Positions 44,237 through 52,909 of a stretch of 64,000 nucleotides of DNA are shown piece after piece. Each line of letters begins with the position of its first letter. The first letter of the stretch is position 1. The stretch covers positions 1 through 64,000 of the forward strand of contig JACZJI010000047.1 in NCBI GenBank assembly GCA_014860665.1, in the 5' to 3' direction. The notes below the pieces were generated by a model, which saw nothing but the letters and a program-made list of their open reading frames with translations, did no database searches and was not told where the DNA came from. This DNA comes from Bacteroidales bacterium. GTDB taxonomy: Bacteria; Bacteroidota; Bacteroidia; Bacteroidales; F082. Both the position numbers and the translations under genes were made by a program.

Positions 44237-47215
44237 TTATTTAAAATTAACTTTTAAACCCAAAATAAATATACGTGGAGTTGGGTAGACATTATTGTCA
44301 ATGCCTCCGGCCACTTCAGGATCCAATCCTTTGTATTTGGTAATTACAAATAGATTTTGAACAGTGCCATAGATACTGGCTCGCAGCTTACCTTCTACTA
44401 ACTTGTTTAAGTTATAGCCAAGAGTTATATTATCCATACGCAGGAATGAAGCATTTTGGATAAAGTAGTCAGAAAGATATTGTGTAACATTAAATCCGGT
44501 TGAAATAGCACCAGGAGTGGTGTTTGTCAGGTAGCCATTTACATAAGTATAGGTCAACCCATCTTGTCCTGAAGCAACGTTATTGTAAACGTAGTTGCCA
44601 ATATTAGCATGCATTGCGAAGTTCATGTACCAGTTTTTATAATTCATCCTTGAAGAGAATCCCATGGTCCATGGAGCTGTAGCACTATGTTTACTTATAT
44701 ACTTGCCACCCGATGCATAGGCTCCTTCAATTGGTTTCCCGTTTGCATCATACAACTGGTGATATACATAGTAAGCATTTAATGGATGGCCCACCGCGTC
44801 TATCATAATGGTATTTCCTGTACCGCCACTGATATTACCTTGCGGAACACCAGGATAGTCAGCATTGGAACCGCGGGTCAGCTTCGTAATTTTATTTTGA
44901 TTGTATGCCATGGTGTAGTTAACATTCCAGGTGAAGTTCTTAGTTGCAATAGCCGTTCCACCCAAAGTTACTTCAACACCTGTATTTTCAAGGCTGCCAA
45001 TGTTCTCTAACAAGTTGTTCGTAAAGTTAGTTCCGGCAGCAACTGGAATCGTGTTCAACAAGTTGTTTGTAACACGTTTATAAACATCCACACTACCTCT
45101 GATTCTTTCATTCAGGAAGCCGAAATCCAAACCCGCATTATAGGTAGTAGTTGATTCCCACTTTAAAGAGGTATTGTATGCATTTGGACGAATTAACTGA
45201 TACCAATTGTTTCCAAATACGTAGGAAGCTCCGTTACCTGCAACATTGGTAGTGTAGTTTGGCAGGTATGTGTAGTAGTTTGAGCCTACATCCTGCTGAC
45301 CGGTTTCCCCAACACTCAAGCGGAGTTTCAAATTACTCAGCCATTTGACACCTTTCAGGAAAGATTCATCATTAATTTTCCATGCAGCAGCAACTGACGG
45401 GAATAATCCCCAACGATTACTTGGGTCAAAACGAGAAGAACCGTCGTCACGAATGGTGGCTGTTAACAGATATTTGTCCTTTAAGGTGTAGTTCAAACGA
45501 CCAAAGAATGAAATCAGGTAATATTCTCCAGGATAATCAACTCTTGGAACATCTTGTCCAGGATTGGTTGCATAGGTAGCAGAGTTCCAGGAGTTCACAA
45601 AATAATGTTGCCAGGAATAACCACCCATCACATTCAGGTTGTTTACACCAAAAGTTTTGTTATAATTCAAATAGAAGTTCAATAAGGCATTGGTTTTGGC
45701 CTGATAGTAAGGGTTGTATTCAGCAGAACCTGTTTTGTCTGATCCCCAGACATAAGACATAGGGGAGTTTGCAGCAATATTAATGGCCCCGTTTGAATTA
45801 GATATATCATATGCCATATCCAAATGAGCTTTCAATTCCGGAATCCAGTGTAATTTGTAGTCTAATTGTAAACTACCTGTACTCTGATATACCCATGAAT
45901 CGTTTTGTTTTTGTGTCAAAACAGACAACGGGTTTGCTGTGGCAAGCGCAACGGGTTTTCCGTTCTGCATCCACATAAAATACCCGTTTCCGTATGGTGA
46001 ACCATTGAAGCTTAAATCTCCCCCGTTTTGCGAGTAAACAGGTTGTGTAGGATCCATAGCTAAAGCAGATCCAATGGCACCGTTGTCGCCAAAACTATTC
46101 ACTGAATAAGCTCCGTTCACATTGAAATTCACCTGCAGATCTCCTTTCAGGAAAGTAGGGCTTAAATTCAAGGCAGCAGTGGTACGTTGGAAAGAAGTCG
46201 TTTTCAAAATACCATTCTGGTCGGTGTAACCAACAGAAACACGGTAAGGAAGTTTACCTGCAGCACCGCTCAAACTCAAATAATGGTTCTGGCTAATGGC
46301 ATTTTGATAAATTTCTTTCTGCCAGTTGGTGTTAGCGGTTCCAAGCATGCCTGCCTGAGATGAATTAGCACCCCAGTAGGATTTGATGAAACTGCGGTAT
46401 GCATCTGCGCTCAGCACATCAACCATCTTTGGAAGTGTACTAATAGATGTGTTTCCGCTATACGAAATGGACATCTTTTGATTTAAAGAGCCTTTTTTAG
46501 TGGTAATAATCACAACACCGTTAGAAGCTCGTGATCCGTAAATGGCGGTTGCCGAAGCATCTTTCAAAACGGTTACTGTTTGAATGTCTTCCGGGTTCAG
46601 GAATGAAAGCGGGTTAGCCTGGCCATCAACCGCTCCGGAACTCAAAGGAACTCCATCAACAATGTACAAAGGATCATTGTTAGCATAAATAGAAGAACCT
46701 CCACGAATACGAACGGTTGCGCCGGCACCAGGAGCACCACCACCTGAAGTGATATTCATACCGGCAATATGTCCCTGCAACATATCCGTCATAGAGGTAG
46801 CTAAACCTTGAGGAAGTGTTGCAGTGTTTACCGCGGTGACGGACCCGGTCAGGTCACTTTTTTTAACGGTACCATAACCGATAACCACTAATTCATTAAG
46901 GTTGGCAGCTGAAGGTTTCAGTTCAACTTTAACAGTAGTGTTCGGTTGCACTGCTATTTCTTGCACTACATAGCCCACATATGAGAATACCAGAGTCGTA
47001 TTCGCATTCACGGAAATTGAATAATTTCCGTTTAAATCCGAAACTGTTCCCCTGGTGGTCCCTTTTACCTGGACAGTAGCTCCAGGTAATGGTGAGCCGG
47101 TCGATGCATCAACTATAACGCCCTTAACCATGCCGGTCTGGGCGAAAGCCGTTGATAATCCTCCAAATAATAGAAGGATAAACAACATTGATTTTGGGAT
47201 AAAATTTTTTATCAT
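44237..47215 (-). CDS. SusC-like TonB-dependent outer-membrane transporter
   Basis: The 992-aa protein imports oligosaccharide across the outer membrane with energy from TonB-ExbBD. It has a signal peptide ending in AFA, a carboxypeptidase-regulatory-like domain (KGVIVDASTGSPLPGATV, about 29-105), the plug domain with the SusC signature DPLYIVDGVP (about residue 180), and a long beta-barrel ending in an aromatic terminal strand (ILGLKVNFK). There is no N-terminal FecR/sigma-signalling extension. It is first in the PUL. Upstream of it are two TAnnTTTG boxes (47333-47340 and 47392-47399) and three CAAACG-type palindromes. Confidence 0.95.
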   Translation of the reverse strand: MIKNFIPKSMLFILLLFGGLSTAFAQTGMVKGVIVDASTGSPLPGATVQVKGTTRGTVSDLNGNYSISVNANTTLVFSYVGYVVQEIAVQPNTTVKVELKPSAANLNELVVIGYGTVKKSDLTGSVTAVNTATLPQGLATSMTDMLQGHIAGMNITSGGGAPGAGATVRIRGGSSIYANNDPLYIVDGVPLSSGAVDGQANPLSFLNPEDIQTVTVLKDASATAIYGSRASNGVVIITTKKGSLNQKMSISYSGNTSISTLPKMVDVLSADAYRSFIKSYWGANSSQAGMLGTANTNWQKEIYQNAISQNHYLSLSGAAGKLPYRVSVGYTDQNGILKTTSFQRTTAALNLSPTFLKGDLQVNFNVNGAYSVNSFGDNGAIGSALAMDPTQPVYSQNGGDLSFNGSPYGNGYFMWMQNGKPVALATANPLSVLTQKQNDSWVYQSTGSLQLDYKLHWIPELKAHLDMAYDISNSNGAINIAANSPMSYVWGSDKTGSAEYNPYYQAKTNALLNFYLNYNKTFGVNNLNVMGGYSWQHYFVNSWNSATYATNPGQDVPRVDYPGEYYLISFFGRLNYTLKDKYLLTATIRDDGSSRFDPSNRWGLFPSVAAAWKINDESFLKGVKWLSNLKLRLSVGETGQQDVGSNYYTYLPNYTTNVAGNGASYVFGNNWYQLIRPNAYNTSLKWESTTTYNAGLDFGFLNERIRGSVDVYKRVTNNLLNTIPVAAGTNFTNNLLENIGSLENTGVEVTLGGTAIATKNFTWNVNYTMAYNQNKITKLTRGSNADYPGVPQGNISGGTGNTIMIDAVGHPLNAYYVYHQLYDANGKPIEGAYASGGKYISKHSATAPWTMGFSSRMNYKNWYMNFAMHANIGNYVYNNVASGQDGLTYTYVNGYLTNTTPGAISTGFNVTQYLSDYFIQNASFLRMDNITLGYNLNKLVEGKLRASIYGTVQNLFVITKYKGLDPEVAGGIDNNVYPTPRIFILGLKVNFK

Positions 47216-47391
47216 AACGTGTTTTGTTTATAAAATAAAAAAATGAAATCTCTTCTTTGAATTTTTTAGGTTTTAAATTTACATATTTTTAACACAGCTT
47301 GTTGTTCAATAAACATTTTTCCGTAATTATCACAAACGTACTATTATACAATACTCTTTTTGAGTTAAAGTATGTTAATTTCACGCACTTG

Positions 47392-47399
47392 CAAATGTA
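47392..47399 (-). promoter_or_regulatory. Candidate -7 box for the susC operon
   Basis: The minus strand reads TACATTTG. A second exact match, TACGTTTG, lies at 47333-47340. I cannot say which is used, and neither has a clear TTTG element upstream. Confidence 0.3.
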
Positions 47400-47466
47400 T
47401 ATTTTTTTTTATCTTTCCTCTTTTTCACCATTTTTAATGGTTAATTGCGAAATTTCCATATGAGCG

Positions 47467-47556
47467 CAACCGTTTGAAAAATAATTAAATAGTGTCAGCT
47501 TTTTGATTTCTTTGAAAACGTTTGAATGCTATGTTTTGAATTGTTGCAAACGATTG
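47467..47556. promoter_or_regulatory. Three LacI-type operator-like palindromes upstream of susC
   Basis: Three sites resemble CAAACGTTTG: CAACCGTTTG at 47467-47476, AAAACGTTTG at 47515-47524 and CAAACGATTG at 47547-47556. Centres are 48 and 32 bp apart, 250-340 bp upstream of the susC ATG. Such palindromes are typical of LacI/GalR-family regulators. No such regulator is encoded in the window. Confidence 0.5.
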
Positions 47557-47683
47557 AAATGCCATTTTTTTGCTGCTTTGTGCCAAAGTTAAGAAAAAGT
47601 TAAGAAAAATTGAGGCTTTGGGCTAAGAAACTCTTTATTGGCGGTACTTCTATCACTTTTATACACTAAGTCCGTTTGTCAAT

Positions 47684-48028
47684 TCATAGAGAACTTTTGT
47701 CCTTTTTATTTTTCTTCTTTGATACTAGATTATAAGAATGATTAATTAATGATTTTAGTAACGTATCATCGGATAATTGTTCGATATCAATCGTGTTCCA
47801 ATGCCTTTTGTTCATATGAAAACCGGGAGTTATATCAGAATAATGCTCTCGTAGTTCAATGGCCTTTTCAGGATTGCACTTTAGATTTACACTAAGGGGA
47901 TAGTGCAAGTTAAGTAACGCAAACATTTTACCAGCCACTTTGAAAACGAGTGTGGACTCTCCAAATGGAAAGCTTTCGGTAGTTTCACTTTTCTCTAAAC
48001 AATAGTTTCTGATTTCTTCTACATTCAT
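47684..48028 (-). CDS. MmcQ/YjbR-family protein
   Basis: The 114-aa protein has the MmcQ/YjbR double-wing fold: the N-terminal VEEIRNYCLEKSETTESFPFG, then VFKVAGKMFALLNL and LKCNPEKAIELRE, and the C-terminal HMNKRHWNTI motif. The family is described as DNA-binding-like, but the function is unproven. It is monocistronic, with a TACATTTG box 22 bp before the ATG. It is not obviously linked to the PUL, since it lies on the far side of the operator cluster. Confidence 0.87.
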   Translation of the reverse strand: MNVEEIRNYCLEKSETTESFPFGESTLVFKVAGKMFALLNLHYPLSVNLKCNPEKAIELREHYSDITPGFHMNKRHWNTIDIEQLSDDTLLKSLINHSYNLVSKKKNKKDKSSL

Positions 48029-48050
48029 CGAATGATTGATAGTTATTTAA

Positions 48051-48058
48051 CAAATGTA
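48051..48058 (-). promoter_or_regulatory. Candidate -7 box for the yjbR-like gene
   Basis: The minus strand reads TACATTTG (TAnnTTTG), 22 bp before the ATG at 48028. Confidence 0.42.
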
Positions 48059-48113
48059 AATAATTAACAGATAGCTTTTTTCAAGAACATCAGATTTTGT
48101 TTCGGTTTTTAAT

Positions 48114-48121
48114 TACTTTTG
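48114..48121 (+). promoter_or_regulatory. Candidate -7 box for the carboxyltransferase gene
   Basis: TACTTTTG (TAnnTTTG). A transcript starting about 6-7 bases downstream would begin at the leader hairpin at 48128. Confidence 0.45.
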
Positions 48122-48127
48122 CAGCTC

Positions 48128-48188
48128 AGAGATAAGTATATTTGGTGGGTTTGAAGTTGCTGACCCACAAGACTTATCTCTTTTTTTT
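48128..48188 (+). promoter_or_regulatory. Terminator-like leader hairpin (possible attenuator or short RNA)
   Basis: A 10-bp outer stem (AGAGATAAGT with ACTTATCTCT) and an inner GTGGGT/ACCCAC stem are followed by eight T residues (48181-48188). It lies between the -7 box and the carboxyltransferase ATG at 48220. The gene upstream is transcribed away from it, so it does not terminate that gene. A leader attenuator or a short stand-alone RNA is inferred. Confidence 0.55.
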
Positions 48189-48219
48189 CTTGTAAATTTT
48201 AGTCTACAAAACTTAAATT

Positions 48220-49767
48220 ATGGGACTTAAGGAAAAATCGATTGATCTCAGAAGGCGTATGCGAAATGCGCTGATGGGAGGTGGCGAAAAGGCCATCAAA
48301 AAACAAAAAGCCATAGGTAAGCTTACCGCCCGTGAGCGTATTTTGGCACTTCTCGATCCCAATTCTTTTAATGAATATGATCTTTTCGTGGAGCATGCGG
48401 GTCGGGATTTTGATATGGACAAAAAGTATCTTCCGGGAGATGGGGTGATAACCGGTACTGGAACAATAATGGGACACACTGTTTGTATTTATGCTCAGGA
48501 TTTTACCGTTGCTGGTGGCTCTTTGGGTTGGATGCATGCAAAGAAAATCACCAAAATTATGGATCATGCCCTGAAGTTGAAAGTTCCGTTAATTGGGATT
48601 AACGATTCAGGCGGTGCCCGTATCCAGGAAGGGGTGAACTCTTTGGCCGGATACGGCGAAATTTTCTACAGAAATACATTGGCTTCGGGAGTCATTCCTC
48701 AGATTTCAGTAATTCTTGGACCTTGTGCCGGTGGCGCTGTCTATTCTCCAGCCTTAACTGATTTTGTCTTTGTGGTGGAAAACATCTCAAAGATGTTCAT
48801 TACCGGACCTGAAGTTATCAAAACTGTTTTAGGGGAAGAAATTTCTATGGAAGCCCTGGGTGGAGCCCGCGTTCATTGCGAAACAACGGGTAATGCCCAT
48901 TTTTTTGCCAGAACAGAAGATGAATGTTTTAGCCAAATCAAAAGCCTGATTAGTTATATTCCATGGAGTAACTTAAGGAAAGCAGAAGCTTTCCCAACGA
49001 AAAGGCCCAATACCAGAAAGTATAATATAGAAGATATTATTCCATCCGATCCTCGTGAGCCTTATGATGTGCGGGATGTAATTAAAGCGATCACAGATGA
49101 TTCAGAGTTTCTTGAAGTTCAGGAATTATTTGCACGGAATATGGTAATTGGTTTCGGAAGAATGGAAGGTGCTACAGTAGGTTTTGTGGCAAATCAGCCA
49201 CTTTATCTTGCCGGTGTGCTAGATGTTGATTCTTCAGATAAAGCAGCAAGATTTATCCGCTATTGCGATGCCTTTAATATTCCGTTGGTGACTTTGGTAG
49301 ACTTACCAGGATATTTGCCAGGTATTGATCAGGAGCATGCAGGAGTTATCCGGCACGGTGCTAAAGTGCTTTATGCTTATTCTGAAGCTACCGTGGCAAA
49401 AATTACCCTTATCATGCGAAAAGCATATGGTGGTGGTTATATAGCTATGTGTTCTCATCATTTACGTGCGGACTTCGTATTCGCATGGCCGACAGCTGAA
49501 ATTGCGGTCATGGGTCCTGAAGGAGCTGCTAATATTATTTTCAGAAAGGAAATTTCATCTGCTGAAAATCCGGAAGAGTACAGGAAACAGAAGGTGGAAG
49601 AGTACAAAGAGAAATTTGCTAATCCTTATGTTGCTGCCGCTTATGGTTATATCGATGCTGTAATTGAGCCGGAAGATACAAGAAAAATGTTGACCAGAGC
49701 TCTGGTAATTTCTGCGGATAAGTCAGTTGAACTGCCACACAAAAAGCACGGAATCCCACCATTTTAA
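48220..49767 (+). CDS. Acyl-CoA carboxyltransferase / methylmalonyl-CoA decarboxylase alpha subunit-like
   Basis: The 515-aa protein is a biotin-dependent carboxyltransferase of the propionyl-CoA carboxylase beta / methylmalonyl-CoA decarboxylase alpha type. It has the two crotonase-like halves, with KLTARERILALLDP, the acyl-CoA site GINDSGGARIQEG, GPCAGGAVYSPALTDF, and in the C half LVDLPGYLPGIDQEHAGVIRHGAK and MRKAYGGGYIAMCS. It is followed three codons later by a biotin carrier gene. No biotin carboxylase or membrane beta subunit is in the window, so carboxylase and Na+-pumping decarboxylase forms cannot be separated. Confidence 0.92.
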   Translation: MGLKEKSIDLRRRMRNALMGGGEKAIKKQKAIGKLTARERILALLDPNSFNEYDLFVEHAGRDFDMDKKYLPGDGVITGTGTIMGHTVCIYAQDFTVAGGSLGWMHAKKITKIMDHALKLKVPLIGINDSGGARIQEGVNSLAGYGEIFYRNTLASGVIPQISVILGPCAGGAVYSPALTDFVFVVENISKMFITGPEVIKTVLGEEISMEALGGARVHCETTGNAHFFARTEDECFSQIKSLISYIPWSNLRKAEAFPTKRPNTRKYNIEDIIPSDPREPYDVRDVIKAITDDSEFLEVQELFARNMVIGFGRMEGATVGFVANQPLYLAGVLDVDSSDKAARFIRYCDAFNIPLVTLVDLPGYLPGIDQEHAGVIRHGAKVLYAYSEATVAKITLIMRKAYGGGYIAMCSHHLRADFVFAWPTAEIAVMGPEGAANIIFRKEISSAENPEEYRKQKVEEYKEKFANPYVAAAYGYIDAVIEPEDTRKMLTRALVISADKSVELPHKKHGIPPF

Positions 49768-49779
49768 TATTTGATGATC

Positions 49780-50103
49780 ATGGATGAAAACAGAAATAAT
49801 GAAATGATGGAGTTTTCCATTGGAGGAATGTACTTTAAAACGCTTCCTACAGAGAATTTTAAAAAAAGGAAACGTTATGAAGAAGACAATCCAAAACTGT
49901 TAAAGGCTTTTATTCCCGGAACAGTTGTGGAAATGTATGTAAAACCGGGCAGTAGTGTTAAAGCCGGGGAGCAACTTCTGATTCTTGAAGCCATGAAGAT
50001 GCGTAATGTGGTAGCCGCACCTTTCGATGGAAAAATAAAACATATCTGGGTTAAAGAAAATGAAATAGTTGTTAAAAACCAACTGATGATCGAAATGTTT
50101 TAA
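49780..50103 (+). CDS. Biotin carboxyl-carrier protein
   Basis: The 107-aa protein (ATG 49780; ATG 49774 or TTG 49771 are alternatives) has the biotinyl domain at its C-terminus: PGTVVEMYVKPGSSVKAGEQ, the biotinylated lysine in EAMKM, and the return hairpin (IKHIWVKENEIVVKNQLMIEMF). The N-terminal 35 residues are charged and not a known linker. It directly follows the carboxyltransferase gene and probably carries the carboxyl group for it. The stop overlaps the convergent engB stop in a TTAA palindrome. Confidence 0.93.
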   Translation: MDENRNNEMMEFSIGGMYFKTLPTENFKKRKRYEEDNPKLLKAFIPGTVVEMYVKPGSSVKAGEQLLILEAMKMRNVVAAPFDGKIKHIWVKENEIVVKNQLMIEMF

Positions 50104-50705
50104 AGGCCGAAAACTTTATTGGTCTTTTCGATATAAGAAAGAAGTTCCTCTTTGCCAAGTGATGTCTGTGATGATGTCACCAGCATAGGGGGAACTTCTT
50201 CCCAGTTTTCCAAGAGTGTGTTTTTGTACTTCTCCACACTGCCATCTATTTTTGCCATTCCCCCCACTTTATCTACTTTTGTAAAAGTGATTACAAAGGG
50301 AATTTGTGAAGTGGCTAACCATTCCATGAATTCAAGGTCAATTTTCTGAGGCTCAATGCGTAAATCAATTAGCAGAAAAACTGTTAAAAGATTTGTCCGT
50401 GTCAAAAGATATTGTTTTATCATCTTTTCCCACTTGGCCCGTTCAGATTTCGAACGCTTAGCATATCCGTAACCTGGCAGATCTACCAAATACCATTCTT
50501 TATTGATGATAAAGTGGTTCATGGTTATGGTTTTCCCTGGGTTAGATGAGATCTTAGCAAGTTTTTTTCGGTTGGTCAACATGTTAACCAAAGATGACTT
50601 CCCAACATTAGAACGGCCTATAAAAGCGTATTCAGGCTTGTCGGGTTTGGGACATTGCTTTTCGTGAGTGGAGCTGGTAATAAATTCAGCGTTTTGAATC
50701 TTCAT
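50100..50705 (-). CDS. engB: Ribosome biogenesis GTPase EngB (YsxC)
   Basis: EngB assists late 50S subunit assembly. The 201-aa protein has G1 GRSNVGKSSLVN, G2/G3 around GKTITMNHF and DLPGYGYA, and G4 TKVD, with the family start EFITSSTHEKQCPKPDKPEYAFIGRSN. It converges on the biotin carrier gene, and the two stops share the palindrome TTAA. The nearest gene behind it is glsB, about 70 bp away on the same strand. Confidence 0.96.
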   Translation of the reverse strand: MKIQNAEFITSSTHEKQCPKPDKPEYAFIGRSNVGKSSLVNMLTNRKKLAKISSNPGKTITMNHFIINKEWYLVDLPGYGYAKRSKSERAKWEKMIKQYLLTRTNLLTVFLLIDLRIEPQKIDLEFMEWLATSQIPFVITFTKVDKVGGMAKIDGSVEKYKNTLLENWEEVPPMLVTSSQTSLGKEELLSYIEKTNKVFGL

Positions 50706-50775
50706 AGAAAATCAGATTTAGCGCTCAATAGAATGAACGGGTTTATAGATGCCAACAAAAAAGACAAATTGTTTA

Positions 50776-51711
50776 TTAATCAAATTTAGGTTTTACGTAG
50801 GAATTAACATGTTTATCCTTTTTCTGATGGTAGATATCCTTGATGGTCACCAGAATTCCTGTTTCTTCTACATCTCCAAAATGATCGTTCAGACTGGTCC
50901 CGAAAGTCCTCATAGTTGAAGAAAGACTCATGTAAGCACTTACCAGCGGAGGAACATTTTCTCCCAGTTTCCTGACATTTTTTACCAGGGTCTTGTAATT
51001 TTCATCATAATTGGAACCCTTAAAATAGTTTTCCAATGTCTTAGAATCTGTGTCAATAATGAGAGGTTTCTTTGGAAAAATGAGTTTCTCTTTATCTGGA
51101 AAATACTTCTGCATGAAATAGAGGATTAAATCACGGGCAAGCCTGTCGAATTGGGGGTACATAGTAACTTTCCCGAAAAGGTATTTAGTATTTGCATGTT
51201 CAACAATCAAAGCTCCTATTCCGTCCCAGAGATTGTTTAGCGCAAACAATCCTCGTTTTAAGTTATACGTAGGCTGATAAAATGGCTGCACAAATGAGCG
51301 CCCTAATTCTATGGTATGGGGTAGATATTCTTCAATAAATTTGTGTGAATACGAAAAAAGTCGGGAGGTGGGTGAAGCCACAACCCCATTAACAACGGGA
51401 AGTTTCCCACAGTCGATATAACGATATCCGCCTACGATTTGCTGCTCTTCCGGATCCCACACGATCATCTGTTTAAATCCGTTATCGCCAAGATCAAATT
51501 CGTCGATATCTATGCTTTTACCTGTACCGCCTCCAGCATCACGAAAAGTTACTTCCCGCAAACGGCCTATTTCCTGCATTACATTCGGAGAGTTCTCGGC
51601 TGTAATGATATAAATCTCGTTGCTCTTGTTGTTTGTTAACCGTAAAAGCTTGTCTTTGGTCAACTCTGCGACCAAAAGTTCTTTAACAACCGGCGAGATA
51701 ATTTTATCCAT
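50776..51711 (-). CDS. GlsB-like N-acyltransferase (GNAT/OlsB type), glycine-lipid synthesis
   Basis: The 311-aa protein is an N-acyltransferase of the OlsB/hemolysin-like type: RLREVTFRDAGGGTGKSIDIDEFD, the VWDPEEQQIVGGYRYI core and the TIELGRSFVQPFYQP motif, then GVVASPTSRLF. In Bacteroides, GlsB makes monoacyl-glycine and GlsA adds a second acyl chain; assignment here is by homology and gene pairing. The frame is open from a TTG at 51747, but ATG 51711 is preferred. It follows the PlsC-like gene by 32 bp on the same strand. Confidence 0.83.
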   Translation of the reverse strand: MDKIISPVVKELLVAELTKDKLLRLTNNKSNEIYIITAENSPNVMQEIGRLREVTFRDAGGGTGKSIDIDEFDLGDNGFKQMIVWDPEEQQIVGGYRYIDCGKLPVVNGVVASPTSRLFSYSHKFIEEYLPHTIELGRSFVQPFYQPTYNLKRGLFALNNLWDGIGALIVEHANTKYLFGKVTMYPQFDRLARDLILYFMQKYFPDKEKLIFPKKPLIIDTDSKTLENYFKGSNYDENYKTLVKNVRKLGENVPPLVSAYMSLSSTMRTFGTSLNDHFGDVEETGILVTIKDIYHQKKDKHVNSYVKPKFD

Positions 51712-51743
51712 ATACAATAAATCTTTTGACAAAGATACAATAA

Positions 51744-52610
51744 TCAATCTGTAATAAATTCCTGGTTTGGATTATCTTTAAGTAAATAAATGTAATCTTT
51801 TATTGCGCTAGCCCATTGTGGGGTTGACTTTCTTTTATCGAAGGTCTGATAAGGAATGGGTTTACCAAAAGTGATGGTGATGGTTTTGTTTTTTTGTTTA
51901 TGAAATTCATCAACCAGATACAACATTTCAATGTTGGTTTTGATTTTTAATAACCCCCTGAGTCTGGCCAGGTTGTAAAAGAAATTAGTGTTTCTTCCGC
52001 TAATGAACGTCGGAATGACATCCCTTTTAAATCTTTTAGCCTTTGTGATAAAGGTGGGATGCCATACTAAGTCTTTAATGACCCCATTCTTTTTCCTCGA
52101 AACCAACCCAAATGGAAAATAGCAAATTAGCTTGTCTGAAGCGAAAGTATCATTGATAATTTTAATGTTTTCTGTATTCGATCCATGCTTGTTAATTGGA
52201 ACGAACAGAGGCTCCAGGTTTTTAACATTCATCAGGATATCGTTTACCGGAAAAACGATATCCTTTCTCTTTTTTCCTACCGTTCCCATTAGTGCCAGAC
52301 CATCAAGGCCTCCCAGTGGATGATTGGACGCAATGATGGCTCTTTTGTCCTTCGGAATATTTTCAATACCAATAACTTCTAAAGTAGTGTTCATAAACTC
52401 GAGGACGCCATCAATAAAAGCTAGCCCGGTAAGGTGTCCGTATTGTTTCAGGAAATCGTTTAGCTCATCCTCATGTATAATGTGTCTTAAATACCGGATA
52501 ATAAATCCAGGCAGAGCTTTGCGAAGTTTCGGACTCTTTTTTCTGATAACTTCTTCTATGTTAATATATTCCGGAGTAAAGTTCCCTTCAGGCATGCTGT
52601 TTCCCTGCAT
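51744..52610 (-). CDS. GlsA-like O-acyltransferase (PlsC type), glycine-lipid synthesis
   Basis: The 288-aa protein belongs to the PlsC/1-acylglycerol-phosphate acyltransferase family: the HX4D-type motif reads NHPLGGLDGLA (H and D kept), then FVPINKHG, CYFPFGLVSRK and PTFISGRNTNFFY. Together with the adjacent OlsB-like gene this matches the GlsA-GlsB pair of glycine-lipid synthesis in Bacteroidota. A TAGTTTTG box precedes the ATG by 21 bp. The pair is divergent from mraZ. Confidence 0.83.
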   Translation of the reverse strand: MQGNSMPEGNFTPEYINIEEVIRKKSPKLRKALPGFIIRYLRHIIHEDELNDFLKQYGHLTGLAFIDGVLEFMNTTLEVIGIENIPKDKRAIIASNHPLGGLDGLALMGTVGKKRKDIVFPVNDILMNVKNLEPLFVPINKHGSNTENIKIINDTFASDKLICYFPFGLVSRKKNGVIKDLVWHPTFITKAKRFKRDVIPTFISGRNTNFFYNLARLRGLLKIKTNIEMLYLVDEFHKQKNKTITITFGKPIPYQTFDKRKSTPQWASAIKDYIYLLKDNPNQEFITD

Positions 52611-52631
52611 TTTCCCTTTGTTTTTTCATCA

Positions 52632-52639
52632 CAAAACTA
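52632..52639 (-). promoter_or_regulatory. Candidate -7 box for the glycine-lipid pair
   Basis: The minus strand reads TAGTTTTG (TAnnTTTG), 21 bp before the ATG at 52610. Confidence 0.42.
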
Positions 52640-52833
52640 ATGAATTTATACATTGATAGAAATGAGATTTATCAATGATTGAAGTGTAATTGGAGTTATT
52701 AACAAAATTTCAAATTATGAATTGTTAATAAATCAAGATTAATTTGACCCGTTATTTTTTAATATCTGAAATACAGTTTGATATAATGATTTAATGAGGC
52801 AAAGTTATTAAAAAAGCAGTGTTATTTTTCAAC

Positions 52834-52873
52834 AATGTGGTAAAAAGTGGTAAATAATGTCAAAATGTGGTAA
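52834..52873 (+). promoter_or_regulatory. MraZ-box-like 10-bp direct repeat array
   Basis: Four consecutive decamers: AATGTGGTAA, AAAGTGGTAA, a degenerate ATAATGTCAA, and AATGTGGTAA. The core GTGGTAAA recurs at 52837, 52847 and 52867, spaced exactly 10 and 20 bp. MraZ proteins are known to bind short direct repeats with a 10-bp period upstream of their own gene (TGGG-type in E. coli, AAAGTG-type in mollicutes). The array ends 8 bp before the mraZ -7 box. Confidence 0.72.
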
Positions 52874-52881
52874 ATAAGATG

Positions 52882-52889
52882 TATATTTG
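52882..52889 (+). promoter_or_regulatory. Candidate -7 box for the division and cell wall cluster
   Basis: TATATTTG (TAnnTTTG) 20 bp before the mraZ ATG and directly downstream of the repeat array, which therefore covers the -33 region. Confidence 0.5.
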
Positions 52890-52909
52890 AGCCATAAAAG
52901 CGCCATTTA

